Shown here: positions 8,532 through 17,755 of the stretch, in pieces
Layout of the letters: each line of letters opens with the position of its first letter
How positions within the stretch are numbered: the stretch's first letter is position 1
NCBI RefSeq assembly: GCF_900182555.1
Contig: NZ_FXTH01000012.1
Span: 1 to 64,000, forward strand
Length of the DNA stretch: 64,000 nucleotides
Source: Fodinibius sediminis
Lineage (GTDB): Bacteria; Bacteroidota; Rhodothermia; Balneolales; Balneolaceae
Direction: 5' to 3'
Program-made: the position numbers and the translations under genes
The notes under the pieces: generated by a model
What the model saw: the letters and a program-made list of their open reading frames with translations, nothing else
The model's database searches: none
What the model was told of the DNA's origin: nothing

Positions 8532-10808
8532 ATGATATGTAAACCTTTTCAAGACGTGAAAAAAACCGCCCTTCTGTTTTTGATGCTCTTCCCCCTGCTT
8601 GCCTCAGCCCAGCAATCAGCTTCCGTAAGTGGTTATATCACCGATGCAGCCACCGGGGAGACCCTTATTGCCGCCAATGTAGCTTTACTGGATAGGCGCC
8701 AGGGAACCACCACCAACACCTCGGGCTACTACAGCCTGCAAAATATTGAACCCGGTGTCTATACCATCGTCGTCTCCTACATCGGCTACCAGCAGTATCG
8801 CCGCGAAATAACACTGCAACCGTCGGAAAACCGCCGCCTCGATATCCGGCTTAGTCAGAAGGGTTACCGGCTGGATGAGGTAGTGGTGCAGTCGGAAAGG
8901 GAGCAGGAGGAACAGCGGGCCATCGGGACCGCACAGGTCAAGACCGAATTCATCAGGAAAGTGCCGAGTGTGTTCCAGGCCGACGTGTTCCGTTCCCTTC
9001 AGTTGCTTCCGGGCGTCAAGGCCGCCTCTGACTTCTCGAGCGGATTATACATCCGGGGCGGAAGTCCCGACCAAACACTCATTTTGCTTGATCGCACCAC
9101 CGTTTACAACCCGTCCCATTTCTTTGGATTCTTTTCCACCTTCAATCCTGATGCCGTCAAAGACGTGCGTCTCTACAAGGGAGGATACCCGGCCAAATAC
9201 GGCGGTCGACTCGGCTCGGTGCTGACTATTTTCAACAAGGATGGCAACCGCAATGAGTTTGAGGGATCCATTACACTGGGCATGCTGGCCTCCCGGGCTT
9301 CGGTGGAAGGCCCCTTTAAAAAAGGCTCCTGGATGTTTGCCCTGCGCCGATCCACCCTCGAGCCCCTGCTGGCAATCCTGCAACAAACCCAGGATAATAT
9401 TCCCGAAGATTTCGCCTTCCTCGACATAAATGGAAAAGTCAATTTTGATGCCACGGGCGATGACAAACTATCGCTGGCATTCTACAGCGGAAGCGACAAC
9501 CTCAAATTCCCCTTTGCCGAAGATGCGGGCATTAATCTGGAATACGGCAACCAGACACTGAGCGGGACATGGACCCATATTTTCTCTGAAAAAGTGTTTT
9601 CAAATTTCACACTCACCGGTTCCCGCTACTTCAACTATCCCTCGTTCAATATTGCGGCGACACCGTTTGAACGCTCCAACAACATTTACGATTTCTCGGC
9701 CAAAGGGGACATCGAATATTACCCCGACGACCGCCATGAACTGTCGGCAGGCTTTTGGACCGGCCTCCTGACCCTGAAACTCCAGGATAAATTCGACGGC
9801 GAACCCACCTTCCGTTCCCGCACTCACTCCCAATACGGGTCCTTTTACATCCAGGATCGATGGGAGGTGAATAATCAGTTTATCCTTACGCCCGGCCTTC
9901 GCCTCAATGGATTCAGCGAAGGTGGATACCTGCGGCTGGCCCCGCGCCTGGCTGTCGAATACCGCCCCTCCGACCGTATACGCCTTCAAGGGGCCTATGG
10001 CCGCTATCACCAGTTTCTGACCCTCGATTCCAACGAAGCATTTACCGGTTTTGATATATGGCTCACCGCCGATGACGAGGTACCCCCGGCCTCGGGCAAC
10101 CAGTATGTAATCGGGCTCAAGACCTCTCCCTGGGAGCGTTACAACCTGGACGTGGAATTTTACTATCGCACAATGGAAAACCTGTTTGAACCCGATCCCT
10201 TTTTGCCCGACCAGGCCGGCCTCCCCTATAAAGAAACCTTCCGATTTGGCCGGGGATACGCCTACGGGGCCGAACTGTTTTTTGAACGGCAAGTGGGAAA
10301 GCTAACCGGTTTTGCGGGCTATACCTTCGGAGTTACGCGCCGGAAGTTTCCCGGTTTCAATGCCCCCATCCAAGAACAGGGCGCACGCTATTACCCGCCA
10401 AAATATGACCGTATCCACGACCTGAATGTGGTAGTGAACTATGAACTCAGTTCGCGATGGTCAGCTTCAGCTGTTTTTAGTTATGCGACCGGACAGGCTT
10501 ATACCAAACCCCTGGGACGAACAGCAGCATTCAACTTTCCAACGACAGCCAACAGCAAGCAGCAGTTGATTGTAGGCAAAGTGAATGCCTCCCGGCTCCC
10601 TGCCTACAACCGTCTTGATGTCGGCTTCAACCGGAACGGTACATTCTTCGGACGGGGGAAGGCACAATGGCAGTTCCAGCTCATCAATGTATACTCGCGG
10701 CGAAATATCTGGTTCTATAATTACGACCTGGATGAGAACCCGGCTGAACGCGATGCCGTGCAGCTTCTGCCGATTCTTCCTTCAATTTCTTACACCCTGA
10801 ATTTTTAG
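8532..10808 (+). CDS. TonB-dependent outer-membrane receptor with carboxypeptidase-like N-terminal domain
   Basis: Outer-membrane beta-barrel receptor energised by TonB, 758 aa. Starting at the ATG at 8532, it has a signal peptide (KKTALLFLMLFPLLASAQQ). A CarboxypepD_reg-like beta-sandwich follows at about residues 27-110 (SVSGYITDAATGETLIAANV), then a plug domain at about 120-225 (LYIRGGSPDQTLILLDRTTVYN), then a barrel ending in the outer-membrane-type terminus ISYTLNF. An in-frame start 15 codons upstream would break the signal peptide. The stop is 2 bases from the next start, so it is co-transcribed with the DUF4249-type lipoprotein. This pairing is common in Bacteroidota; the ligand cannot be inferred. 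It is not a SusC, since no SusD follows. Confidence 0.9.
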   Translation: MICKPFQDVKKTALLFLMLFPLLASAQQSASVSGYITDAATGETLIAANVALLDRRQGTTTNTSGYYSLQNIEPGVYTIVVSYIGYQQYRREITLQPSENRRLDIRLSQKGYRLDEVVVQSEREQEEQRAIGTAQVKTEFIRKVPSVFQADVFRSLQLLPGVKAASDFSSGLYIRGGSPDQTLILLDRTTVYNPSHFFGFFSTFNPDAVKDVRLYKGGYPAKYGGRLGSVLTIFNKDGNRNEFEGSITLGMLASRASVEGPFKKGSWMFALRRSTLEPLLAILQQTQDNIPEDFAFLDINGKVNFDATGDDKLSLAFYSGSDNLKFPFAEDAGINLEYGNQTLSGTWTHIFSEKVFSNFTLTGSRYFNYPSFNIAATPFERSNNIYDFSAKGDIEYYPDDRHELSAGFWTGLLTLKLQDKFDGEPTFRSRTHSQYGSFYIQDRWEVNNQFILTPGLRLNGFSEGGYLRLAPRLAVEYRPSDRIRLQGAYGRYHQFLTLDSNEAFTGFDIWLTADDEVPPASGNQYVIGLKTSPWERYNLDVEFYYRTMENLFEPDPFLPDQAGLPYKETFRFGRGYAYGAELFFERQVGKLTGFAGYTFGVTRRKFPGFNAPIQEQGARYYPPKYDRIHDLNVVVNYELSSRWSASAVFSYATGQAYTKPLGRTAAFNFPTTANSKQQLIVGKVNASRLPAYNRLDVGFNRNGTFFGRGKAQWQFQLINVYSRRNIWFYNYDLDENPAERDAVQLLPILPSISYTLNF

Positions 10809-10810
10809 CT

Positions 10811-11707
10811 ATGTATCGTATTCTTTTCCTCGCAATGGTAAGCGTGACCCTTCTTTACGGCTGTGAGTTATACCAGCAGGACCGTTACAAGGAATACTAT
10901 GTCGTTGAATCCTATCTCGTCGCCCACAATTCCCTCCCGGAAGTTCTGCTCAGCAAAACCGTTCCGCTCGAGGAAGAATACAGTTACAAGGATGCCGCCA
11001 TCGACAATGCCGAAGTAGAAGTACGATGGCTCAATGCCGACAGCACGATTCGCCGAAGATATCCCTACACCTTCAGCAAAGACGGTATCTATGCTCCCGT
11101 ACAATCCGCCACCGTCCGGGAAAAACAGCTCTACCAGCTTCTTGTTACCCTGCCCAGCGGCGACAGTATTGAAGCCAAGACATTCGTGCCCGGCGATTTT
11201 AAAACAGTGAACCGCGACGAGTTGTCCGATCGTTATGTATACCAGGGTGATGAGCAAATAGAAATTACAACAACGCCAAGCGGTTATATCACCGACCGCC
11301 AAACCTACTATGTTTTCACCATCGTGGCTGAAGAAACGGATTCTACAAACCTGACACCTTTTTATGCTGATTTGGTTGAGGAACAGGACAACAGCATTGA
11401 AAATTTTTACATCAACTCCTCGGGGATCATCAACGAGGGCAACTACGAGCGGAATTCCGACAATAATATCAGCCTCAAGGTACCCTGGATCTCTTTTTCC
11501 TTTTACGGCCACAATGCCGTGGTTGCCAACGCCATAGACGATAATATGTATGATTTCTTACGCTCCCAGAGCGTACAGACCGGCGGCACCAGCCTTTCTC
11601 CCGGTGAGATTCAGAATATACGCTACAACATCAATGGAGGAATAGGAATTTTTGGAAGCCTGGCCAGCGATACAAACCGATTCCAGATTCTAAGGCCCAG
11701 CCCCTGA
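10811..11707 (+). CDS. DUF4249-type outer-membrane lipoprotein
   Basis: 298 aa with a short signal peptide and lipobox ending at Cys18 (LLYGC), so it is a predicted lipoprotein. The body is beta-rich (YVVESYLVAHN; YQLLVTLPSGDSIEAKTFVP), which agrees with DUF4249 proteins that form two Ig-like modules and sit next to TonB receptors. It starts 2 bases after the receptor stop and has no ribosome binding site of its own beyond the end of the receptor gene, which suggests translational coupling. Probably helps the receptor on the cell surface or in the periplasm; ligand unknown. Family assignment is from pattern, not alignment. Confidence 0.75.
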   Translation: MYRILFLAMVSVTLLYGCELYQQDRYKEYYVVESYLVAHNSLPEVLLSKTVPLEEEYSYKDAAIDNAEVEVRWLNADSTIRRRYPYTFSKDGIYAPVQSATVREKQLYQLLVTLPSGDSIEAKTFVPGDFKTVNRDELSDRYVYQGDEQIEITTTPSGYITDRQTYYVFTIVAEETDSTNLTPFYADLVEEQDNSIENFYINSSGIINEGNYERNSDNNISLKVPWISFSFYGHNAVVANAIDDNMYDFLRSQSVQTGGTSLSPGEIQNIRYNINGGIGIFGSLASDTNRFQILRPSP

Positions 11708-12033
11708 TCCCTGAACCGCCGCTCCCGGGGCTGCACCCTTGCGAACAAAATCGGGCCATTCACCAACAATAATCTCCTATCTTCCACTCTTCATCCGTCA
11801 TGACCATTGTGCCACTCTCCGTTTGACGGCAATCTTACAGCAGAAATCCCTTCCTGTAATATCTTGAACCCATTCCACGGGTTGCCCCCCTTCCTGAAAA
11901 ACTGAAAATCTTTTTTTGAAAAAAATAAATCCGCTGCTCTAAACACTTCGTACAGTACGGTGTAGCACGCTGACAATTAATTCGAATCACTGTATTGAAT
12001 TAACTCATTCAAACATAAAACGAGGATACCATT
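11708..12033 (+). other. 326-base intergenic region upstream of the ferritin-like pair
   Basis: No gene supported. It holds an A/T palindromic stretch (TTTTTTTGAAAAAAA near 11910-11925) and, closer to the next gene, a TGACAA...TATTGA pair that could be a promoter. A GAGG ribosome binding site lies 9-10 bases before the ATG at 12034. Confidence 0.35.
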
Positions 12034-12780
12034 ATGGCAGATAACAAGCAGAAGCCTGAACGTAGCAATCCACTGACAGGCAATACTAATACTATTTCCA
12101 GGAAAAACTTTTTCAAGTATGCCGGTGCATCAGCAGCAGGAGCTCTTGCTGTCGGACTGTATGGATGCGGGGACGACAATAACCCGATGGGACCCCCCAT
12201 GTCGGAAGATGCCGTTAAGCTGGGCTCGGGCGACGTGGGTATTCTGAATTATGCCTATGCGCTTGAACAGCTGGAGGCCGCCTTCTATACCGAAGTCATG
12301 AACACCCCGTACAGCGGGATGACCGATGAAGAAAAGCAGGTGCTCGAAGACCTGCGCAAACATGAGGTGGCACACCGCGACTTTTTCAAAGCAGCTATCA
12401 GCCGGGATGCCGGAGAAGATGCCATTATTCCGGGCCTGACGCCCAATTTTGAAGCCATTGATTTTTCCGATCGTACCAGCGTTCTGGAAACAGCCGTCGC
12501 CTTCGAGGATCTCGGAGTTTCAGCATATAATGGTGCCGGACAATTGATCAGCGCAGACGGCATTCCCTATTTGGTACAGGCCGGTAAAATTGTATCTGTT
12601 GAGGCACGCCATGCGGCGGCAGTTCGTGACCTGCTCAATGGCGGGGCCTCCTTTGCGGGTGATGACATCGTCGATCCGGAGACCGGCCTCGATCGCTTTC
12701 TATTGCCTGCCGATGTTCTTGCAGCCGCAGCAAACTTCATCGAAGAGGAAATCGACGCCAGTAATCTTCCGTCTGCATAG
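12034..12780 (+). CDS. exported ferritin-like domain protein, probable lipoprotein
   Basis: 248 aa. Residues 20-50 form a Tat-like leader (SRKNFFKYAGASAAGALAVG) ending in a possible lipobox at LYGC, so the protein is probably exported and lipid-anchored. The rest is a four-helix ferritin-like bundle (PF13668-type): ILNYAYALEQLEAAFYTEV with Glu ligands, RKHEVAHRDFF (ExxH), then EDLGVSAYNGA and VEARHAAAVRDL (ExxxH). These carry the Glu/His set expected for a dinuclear metal site. Substrate and function are unknown; related proteins are linked to stress. The motif has a single Arg followed by Lys rather than a true RR. The next gene encodes a paralogue 35 bases downstream. Confidence 0.85.
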   Translation: MADNKQKPERSNPLTGNTNTISRKNFFKYAGASAAGALAVGLYGCGDDNNPMGPPMSEDAVKLGSGDVGILNYAYALEQLEAAFYTEVMNTPYSGMTDEEKQVLEDLRKHEVAHRDFFKAAISRDAGEDAIIPGLTPNFEAIDFSDRTSVLETAVAFEDLGVSAYNGAGQLISADGIPYLVQAGKIVSVEARHAAAVRDLLNGGASFAGDDIVDPETGLDRFLLPADVLAAAANFIEEEIDASNLPSA

Positions 12781-12815
12781 CCACTATTTAATTCAAAAAT
12801 AATTGAGTGATTATT

Positions 12816-13619
12816 ATGGGTTTATTAAAACTTTTGAACGAAATCGATACTGCACAATTAGACAAAGAAGTCAAAGATCAGTTTCTGAGCCGAAAGGATG
12901 CGCTGGGAAAGTTGAGCAATTTCAGCAAAAAGCTGGCTGTTGCGGCCCTGCCTCTCGGAGCAGTTAGTACGCTAGCCGGCCCGGCCCGGGCTCAGGACTC
13001 AGGGCAAATTATCTCTAGCCTGAATTTTGCGCTCACCCTGGAGTTCCTGGAATACCGGTACTATGAGAAGGGCCTTGCTTCAGGCGTCATCGATGCCGAA
13101 GATCAGGCGATATTTGCACAGATAGAAAAACACGAGGAAGCCCATACCCTGGTACTGCAGGATACGATCAACTCGCTGGGCGGAACCCCTGTTGAAGAGC
13201 CCGCCTTTGACTTTACGGCTGGCGGCACCTTTGATCCCTTAAACAGTTACGCCCAGTTTCTCGCTCTTTCGCAGGCTTTCGAGGACACCGGCGTGCGGGC
13301 CTATAAAGGACAGGCGGGTAATGTTGCAGGCTCAGCAGCGGTATTGACAGCAGCGCTGCAAATTCACTCCGTGGAAGCGCGACACGCCTCACAGGTACGG
13401 AGAATGCGGGGCTCGAAAGGATGGATCACCCAGGATAATGGTATTGAAGGGGTTTCACAGGCCGATGCCGTCTACGCCGGGGAAGACAGCACGACCCAGG
13501 CCGAAGCGAATGTCACTGCTGTAACCGAAATCGATGCCAACGGCATTACTGAAGCCTGGGACGAGCCGCTTACCATGGATCAGGTAAACAGTGTTGCAAG
13601 TTTATTCATCGAGGGCTGA
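12816..13619 (+). CDS. exported ferritin-like domain protein, second copy
   Basis: 267 aa paralogue of the upstream gene. An N-terminal cytosolic-looking stretch is followed by a signal sequence ending at an Ala-x-Ala site (FSKKLAVAALPLGAVSTLAG, then PARAQ), so it is predicted periplasmic rather than a lipoprotein. The ferritin-like bundle shows LNFALTLEFLEYRYYEKG, EKHEEAHTLVLQ, QAFEDTGVRAYKG and HSVEARHASQVRRMRG. A GTG start 3 codons earlier exists; the ATG at 12816 was preferred. It shares an operon with the first copy and ends at the strong terminator at 13643-13675. Two complementary anchored and soluble forms are an inference. Confidence 0.85.
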   Translation: MGLLKLLNEIDTAQLDKEVKDQFLSRKDALGKLSNFSKKLAVAALPLGAVSTLAGPARAQDSGQIISSLNFALTLEFLEYRYYEKGLASGVIDAEDQAIFAQIEKHEEAHTLVLQDTINSLGGTPVEEPAFDFTAGGTFDPLNSYAQFLALSQAFEDTGVRAYKGQAGNVAGSAAVLTAALQIHSVEARHASQVRRMRGSKGWITQDNGIEGVSQADAVYAGEDSTTQAEANVTAVTEIDANGITEAWDEPLTMDQVNSVASLFIEG

Positions 13620-13642
13620 ACATCCTGTACTTATCCCCCGAC

Positions 13643-13675
13643 AAGGGACTTCCTGGCTGGAAGTCCCTTTTTTTA
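13643..13675 (+). terminator. rho-independent terminator of the ferritin-like operon
   Basis: Perfect 11-bp stem AAGGGACTTCC / GGAAGTCCCTT with a 5-nt loop (TGGCT), followed by seven T residues. It lies 24 bases after the stop of the second ferritin-like gene. Confidence 0.9.
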
Positions 13676-13879
13676 TTCCGTTGCCTCCCCACGATCAGCC
13701 GGAAGTTTCCCTGCTCGCCTATCACAATCAGCTCTCCCGGGATGACAAAGCAAGAAAGACATTCCGGAATCAGAATAAAGAAAAATAAAAAATACGGCTT
13801 TATCCTTCTCCTTCCCTTTGGTCTTAGGATTTTTTTCGAGATATTTATGGAGTTCTGAAAATTAAGAAAAACAACTGTT

Positions 13880-14323
13880 ATGATTATACCCATAGCAAGC
13901 GATCACGCCGGTTTTGAAACCAAGGAAAAAGTCAAAAAGCTGCTTGAAGAACTTGGATACATGCCGGTAGACTATGGTACGCATACCGAAGAATCAGTGG
14001 ACTACCCCGATTACGCTGTTCAAGTTGCTGAAAAGATAAACCAGGGTGAGCACGAGCAGGGGATCCTGGTTTGCGGCAGCGGACAGGGCATGTGTATGAC
14101 CGCCAACAAGTACCCCAATATACGTGCAGCCCTGGTCTATGATGAAAATTCTGCTCGCATGACCCGTCAGCATAACAATGCCAATATCCTCTGCCTGCCG
14201 GGACGTCAGCTGGAATCCGACGAGCTGAAGAAAATCATTGTAGCGTGGCTCGAAGCTGAATTTGACGGGGGGCGTCACGAACGACGCATCAACAAAATCA
14301 AAAGCCTAACCGAGAACAATTAA
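13880..14323 (+). CDS. rpiB: ribose-5-phosphate isomerase B
   Basis: 147 aa cytosolic enzyme interconverting ribose 5-phosphate and ribulose 5-phosphate. Family motifs: [11 protein letters not shown] at the N-terminus (Asp8-His9), [16 protein letters not shown], and the catalytic Cys65 in LVCGSGQGM. The His98 and Arg in [16 protein letters not shown] also fit. The usual CGTGIG loop reads CGSGQG, a mild variation. It ends only 4 bases before glyA, so the two are an operon. Some LacAB/RpiB proteins act on allose or galactose phosphates; the fused context with glyA favours the pentose phosphate role. Confidence 0.95.
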   Translation: MIIPIASDHAGFETKEKVKKLLEELGYMPVDYGTHTEESVDYPDYAVQVAEKINQGEHEQGILVCGSGQGMCMTANKYPNIRAALVYDENSARMTRQHNNANILCLPGRQLESDELKKIIVAWLEAEFDGGRHERRINKIKSLTENN

Positions 14324-14327
14324 ATTC

Positions 14328-15626
14328 ATGAAACCACTTTCACAACAGGACCCCGCCATCTATCAATTGCTCGATGAGGAGAAAGAACGGCAGAATAATA
14401 ATTTAGAGCTTATTGCATCTGAAAATTTTGCTTCCAGAGCGGTCATTGAAGCCATGGGATCCACTCTTACGAACAAGTATGCCGAAGGATTGCCGGGCAA
14501 ACGCTATTATGGCGGATGCGAAGTGGTTGACAAGGTCGAAGAGAAAGCCCGCGAACGAGCCAAGAAACTGTTTGGTGCTTCCTGGGTCAATGTACAGCCG
14601 CATTCCGGTGCCCAGGCGAATGCAGCGGTCTATTTGGCATTTATGGAACCCGGAGAAACACTTCTGGGACTGGACCTCTCGCACGGGGGGCACCTTACCC
14701 ACGGATCACCGGTTAATTTTTCCGGTTTGCTCTATCATTCCGAATTTTATGGTGTGAATAAAGAAACGGGCCAGATTGACCTTGAGCAGGTTCGGCGCAA
14801 GGCAAAAGAGGTCCAGCCCAAACTTATTTCCATCGGGGCTTCAGCCTATCCCCGCGATTTAGACTATAAGGCGTTCCGTGAAATTGCCGACGAGGTCGGG
14901 GCTTACCTCTGGATGGACATGGCCCATACTGCGGGTCTTATTGCTGCGGGCGTGCTGAACAATCCCCTGCCCTATTGCCATGTGGTGACGACAACCACCC
15001 ATAAAACACTGCGAGGCCCCCGGGGTGGAATGATCTTGCTGGGGGAAGATGGTGAAAACACCCTGGGAGTAACTGCCCGCAAGTCCGGACGAACAAAAAA
15101 CTGGAGCGAAGTACTTGATTCCAGCGTATTTCCCGGTACTCAAGGAGGTCCCCTGATGCATGTTATTGCATCCAAGGCCGTTGCATTCGAGGAAGCTCTA
15201 CAAGACGATTTTGTTACTTATCAGGAACAGGTCAAAGCCAATGCCAGCGCCATGGCCGAGGCTTTTATGGATAAGGGTTATAAATTAGTCAGCGACGGCA
15301 CTGACAACCATTTGATTCTCATTGATCTTCGGAACAAAGGACTTACAGGTAAAACGGCTGAACAGGCGCTTGAAGAAGCCAACATCACCCTTAATAAAAA
15401 TATGGTTCCTTTTGATACGGAGAGCCCGTTTGTAACTTCAGGCATCCGCATTGGCTCTCCCGCCATGACGAGCCGCGGCTTCGGCAAAGATGAATTCGTC
15501 AAAGTCGCAGAGCTGATTGATCGGGTTCTCCAAGACCCCGCTGACGAGAGTACCATCGCCGATACACGAAAAGAGGTTACCGACATGTGCCGGGATTTCC
15601 CGCTATATAATTTTGTAACTGCTTAA
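14328..15626 (+). CDS. glyA: serine hydroxymethyltransferase
   Basis: 432 aa PLP enzyme that converts serine and tetrahydrofolate to glycine and 5,10-methylene-THF, the main source of one-carbon units. PLP lysine Lys226 lies in [16 protein letters not shown]. Other hallmarks are [33 protein letters not shown] and [15 protein letters not shown]. Full length. It is second gene of the rpiB-glyA operon and convergent with tatA, the stops being 4 bases apart. Confidence 0.97.
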   Translation: MKPLSQQDPAIYQLLDEEKERQNNNLELIASENFASRAVIEAMGSTLTNKYAEGLPGKRYYGGCEVVDKVEEKARERAKKLFGASWVNVQPHSGAQANAAVYLAFMEPGETLLGLDLSHGGHLTHGSPVNFSGLLYHSEFYGVNKETGQIDLEQVRRKAKEVQPKLISIGASAYPRDLDYKAFREIADEVGAYLWMDMAHTAGLIAAGVLNNPLPYCHVVTTTTHKTLRGPRGGMILLGEDGENTLGVTARKSGRTKNWSEVLDSSVFPGTQGGPLMHVIASKAVAFEEALQDDFVTYQEQVKANASAMAEAFMDKGYKLVSDGTDNHLILIDLRNKGLTGKTAEQALEEANITLNKNMVPFDTESPFVTSGIRIGSPAMTSRGFGKDEFVKVAELIDRVLQDPADESTIADTRKEVTDMCRDFPLYNFVTA

Positions 15627-15630
15627 CACG

Positions 15631-15804
15631 TTATTTCTTGTTGCCGTCCGCGTCTTCATCCTCATTTTTTGATTTTTTTGAAACACGCTGAAATTCATTA
15701 ATACCCTGACCAATACCGCGTGCTAGCTCAGGTATTTTCCGGGCCCCGAAAAACAGGATGATAACGGCAACAACAATAATAATTTCCGTTGCTCCAAAAG
15801 TCAT
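15631..15804 (-). CDS. tatA: twin-arginine translocase subunit TatA/TatE
   Basis: 57 aa membrane protein, easily missed because of its size. Translation begins MTFGATEIIIVVAVIILFFG: a short periplasmic N-terminus, one transmembrane helix, the hinge FGARKIPELARGIGQG that is the TatA/B signature, then an amphipathic helix and a charged, disordered tail (KSKNEDEDADGNKK). It forms the pore-like part of the Tat pathway for folded proteins. tatC is divergent, 333 bases away. No tatB is seen, which agrees with a minimal TatAC system as in many Bacteroidota and Gram-positives. Confidence 0.93.
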   Translation of the reverse strand: MTFGATEIIIVVAVIILFFGARKIPELARGIGQGINEFQRVSKKSKNEDEDADGNKK

Positions 15805-16137
15805 AAAAGTACGTTTTAAGTGAAAGTGTTATTATCTTTTCATACAGTTTAACAAAACCGAAGCATTTAAAATAATTTTAGTTCGTAAAAATATAGCCTT
15901 GCATACCGTATTGTAGCTTAGGAAGCCGGCCATTGAAGAGGTATTGTTCAGAGGCAACTTTGTACACCTCTTTGTTGTTCCCGTGACACCTCCTGTAAGA
16001 ACAGATTGAAGCCGAACTGCAATAAAAGTTCATCTGTCTATTGCATAAGGCCTGAACAGACACTATCATCTGTGATGGTTAATTCATTTAATAATTTTCG
16101 TATTTAATTCATTAGATTTGTGGAAGAACGAGAAACG
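15805..16137. other. 333-base divergent intergenic region between tatA and tatC
   Basis: No gene supported. It must hold promoters for both tat genes. A partial inverted repeat is present around 15931-15975 (AAGAGGT and ACCTCTT arms separated by about 25 bases), function unknown. Confidence 0.3.
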
Positions 16138-16959
16138 ATGACGAAGAATCCGCCCGCTGCGAAGATGCCGGAGGATCGAACACAAGACATGGCTTTTCTG
16201 GATCACCTGGAAGAACTTCGCTGGCGCATCCTCAAAGGACTGGGAGGAATCGGAATTGGTGTTCTTATTGCCTTCATCTTTGGCGACTTTTTTGTTGATG
16301 TCGTCATCCTGGGACCGACAAACTCCGACTTTATCGTCTATAGCCTGCTCGGTATCGATGCTGTCGACCTGACCCTGCAAAGCCGTAAGCTGCCGGGACA
16401 GTTTTTCACCTATTGGGGCACCCTTATTGTGCTGGGGGGCATTATAGGCTCTCCCATATTCTTTTACCAGTTGTGGGCCTTTATTGAACCGGCCCTGGAA
16501 AGCAGTGAAAAATGGAAATCCCGGGGGCATACGCTCTTTATCACTTTCTTTTTCCTGCTTGGAGTGGCATTCGGCTATTTTGTACTGGTTCCCTTTGCCC
16601 TGCAGTTTTTCACTCAGTTCCAGATATCCACGGCCATCCATAACGACTTTGATATTAATGAATATTTCAGCTCACTGACCATGTGGGTTCTTTCCTGCGG
16701 GGTCATCTTTCAATTGCCGGTGCTCAGCTACTTTTTGTCGAAATTTGGACTGCTGACGCCCGAGTTTCTCGTCAGCTACCGGCGCCACGCCATTATTTTC
16801 TGTTTTGTTCTTTCGGCATTCCTGACCCCCCCGGACCCTGTATCCCAGGTCCTGATTGCCATACCCCTGGTGTTGCTTTTCCAACTTTCGATCTGGATCA
16901 GCAAAATTGCTGTCCGCAAGCGAAAAAAAGAACTCGACAAGGCATTCGGTGATGCCTGA
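16138..16959 (+). CDS. tatC: Sec-independent protein translocase subunit TatC
   Basis: Polytopic membrane protein that recognises twin-arginine signal peptides, 273 aa. The conserved N-terminal box DMAFLDHLEELRWRILKG is just before the first membrane helix. Six hydrophobic segments follow, with FYQLWAFIEPALESSEK in the first cytoplasmic loop and FALQFFTQF and GLLTPEFLVSYRRHAIIFCFVLSAFLTPPDP later, as in the family. A GTG start six codons upstream is possible. A 50-residue loop between TM1 and TM2 (residues about 55-100) is somewhat long. Works with TatA (15631-15804). Confidence 0.93.
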   Translation: MTKNPPAAKMPEDRTQDMAFLDHLEELRWRILKGLGGIGIGVLIAFIFGDFFVDVVILGPTNSDFIVYSLLGIDAVDLTLQSRKLPGQFFTYWGTLIVLGGIIGSPIFFYQLWAFIEPALESSEKWKSRGHTLFITFFFLLGVAFGYFVLVPFALQFFTQFQISTAIHNDFDINEYFSSLTMWVLSCGVIFQLPVLSYFLSKFGLLTPEFLVSYRRHAIIFCFVLSAFLTPPDPVSQVLIAIPLVLLFQLSIWISKIAVRKRKKELDKAFGDA

Positions 16960-17192
16960 TACGTATTATAACCTGTAATATTGCGGCTTTCCTGCCCGTT
17001 CTAAAAACCTTACATTCAGGGATGACATATGCGGTGTAAATAAGTTTTATGGAACAGCGGAACAGCCGTACTACCAGACGGGCGGCATACCATATACAGC
17101 GGCCCTGATAACAAGTAGGTATCATATTGCAGGACACCGTATTCAGCTTTAATCTGTTCCCCGAAATTCAAGGACATAAGAATTTTACTTAG

Positions 17193-17741
17193 ATGATGTC
17201 GTTCAATAAAAAATCTACCTTCCTTTTTCTCACTCCCCTTCTGCTGGCCATCTTTCTGGTTCAGGCCTGCGGTGATGGCCCGTCCTATTACCGGCAAGTG
17301 GAGCTGACCCCGCCCGAACCTTATGACACGGCACAGGCCGTAGACGACACTACCACAGACGACGGGCTTACCATCTATGTACTGGAAGAAGGCGAGGGGC
17401 GACCTGAAAAGACCGTAACGGCCCGCGACCAGGTATACGTACGATATACCGGCCGCACGGAAGATGGCAAAGCCTTTGACAGCAGCTATAAGAATGGCTC
17501 GGAATCACCGGCCATTTTACAAAACCTCACCCCGGTACCGAAAACATCTGCCAACGGCCAGACCATCAATCCCCTTATCGATGGATTCCGACGCGGGCTG
17601 CTGGGCATGGCGGAGGGCGAGAAGAGAACACTGGTCATACCTCCCGAGCTTGGATACGGTGATCCTGACAAGAACTACAGTGGAAGTGACCTGGAAGACA
17701 AGACCCTCCGCTTTGACATCGAACTGGTAGAAATCCTGTAG
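17193..17741 (+). CDS. FKBP-type peptidyl-prolyl cis-trans isomerase lipoprotein
   Basis: 182 aa. An N-terminal signal peptide ends in the lipobox LVQAC (Cys about 26), so it is anchored in the envelope. The FKBP fold covers about residues 60-182: VYVRYTGRTEDGKAFDSS, GFRRGLLGMAEGEKRTLVIPPELGYGD and LRFDIELVEIL, with the usual hydrophobic proline-binding pocket. It should speed prolyl isomerisation during folding of exported proteins. The bulge between the first strands is longer than in minimal FKBPs. Two adjacent ATGs (17193, 17196) are possible. It is convergent with alr. Confidence 0.9.
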   Translation: MMSFNKKSTFLFLTPLLLAIFLVQACGDGPSYYRQVELTPPEPYDTAQAVDDTTTDDGLTIYVLEEGEGRPEKTVTARDQVYVRYTGRTEDGKAFDSSYKNGSESPAILQNLTPVPKTSANGQTINPLIDGFRRGLLGMAEGEKRTLVIPPELGYGDPDKNYSGSDLEDKTLRFDIELVEIL

Positions 17742-17755
17742 CCAGAAACAGCGGC

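Noticed and set aside
13591-13788. 65-codon frame after the ferritin-like operon
   Set aside because: It runs over the terminator at 13643-13675 and has no start signal.
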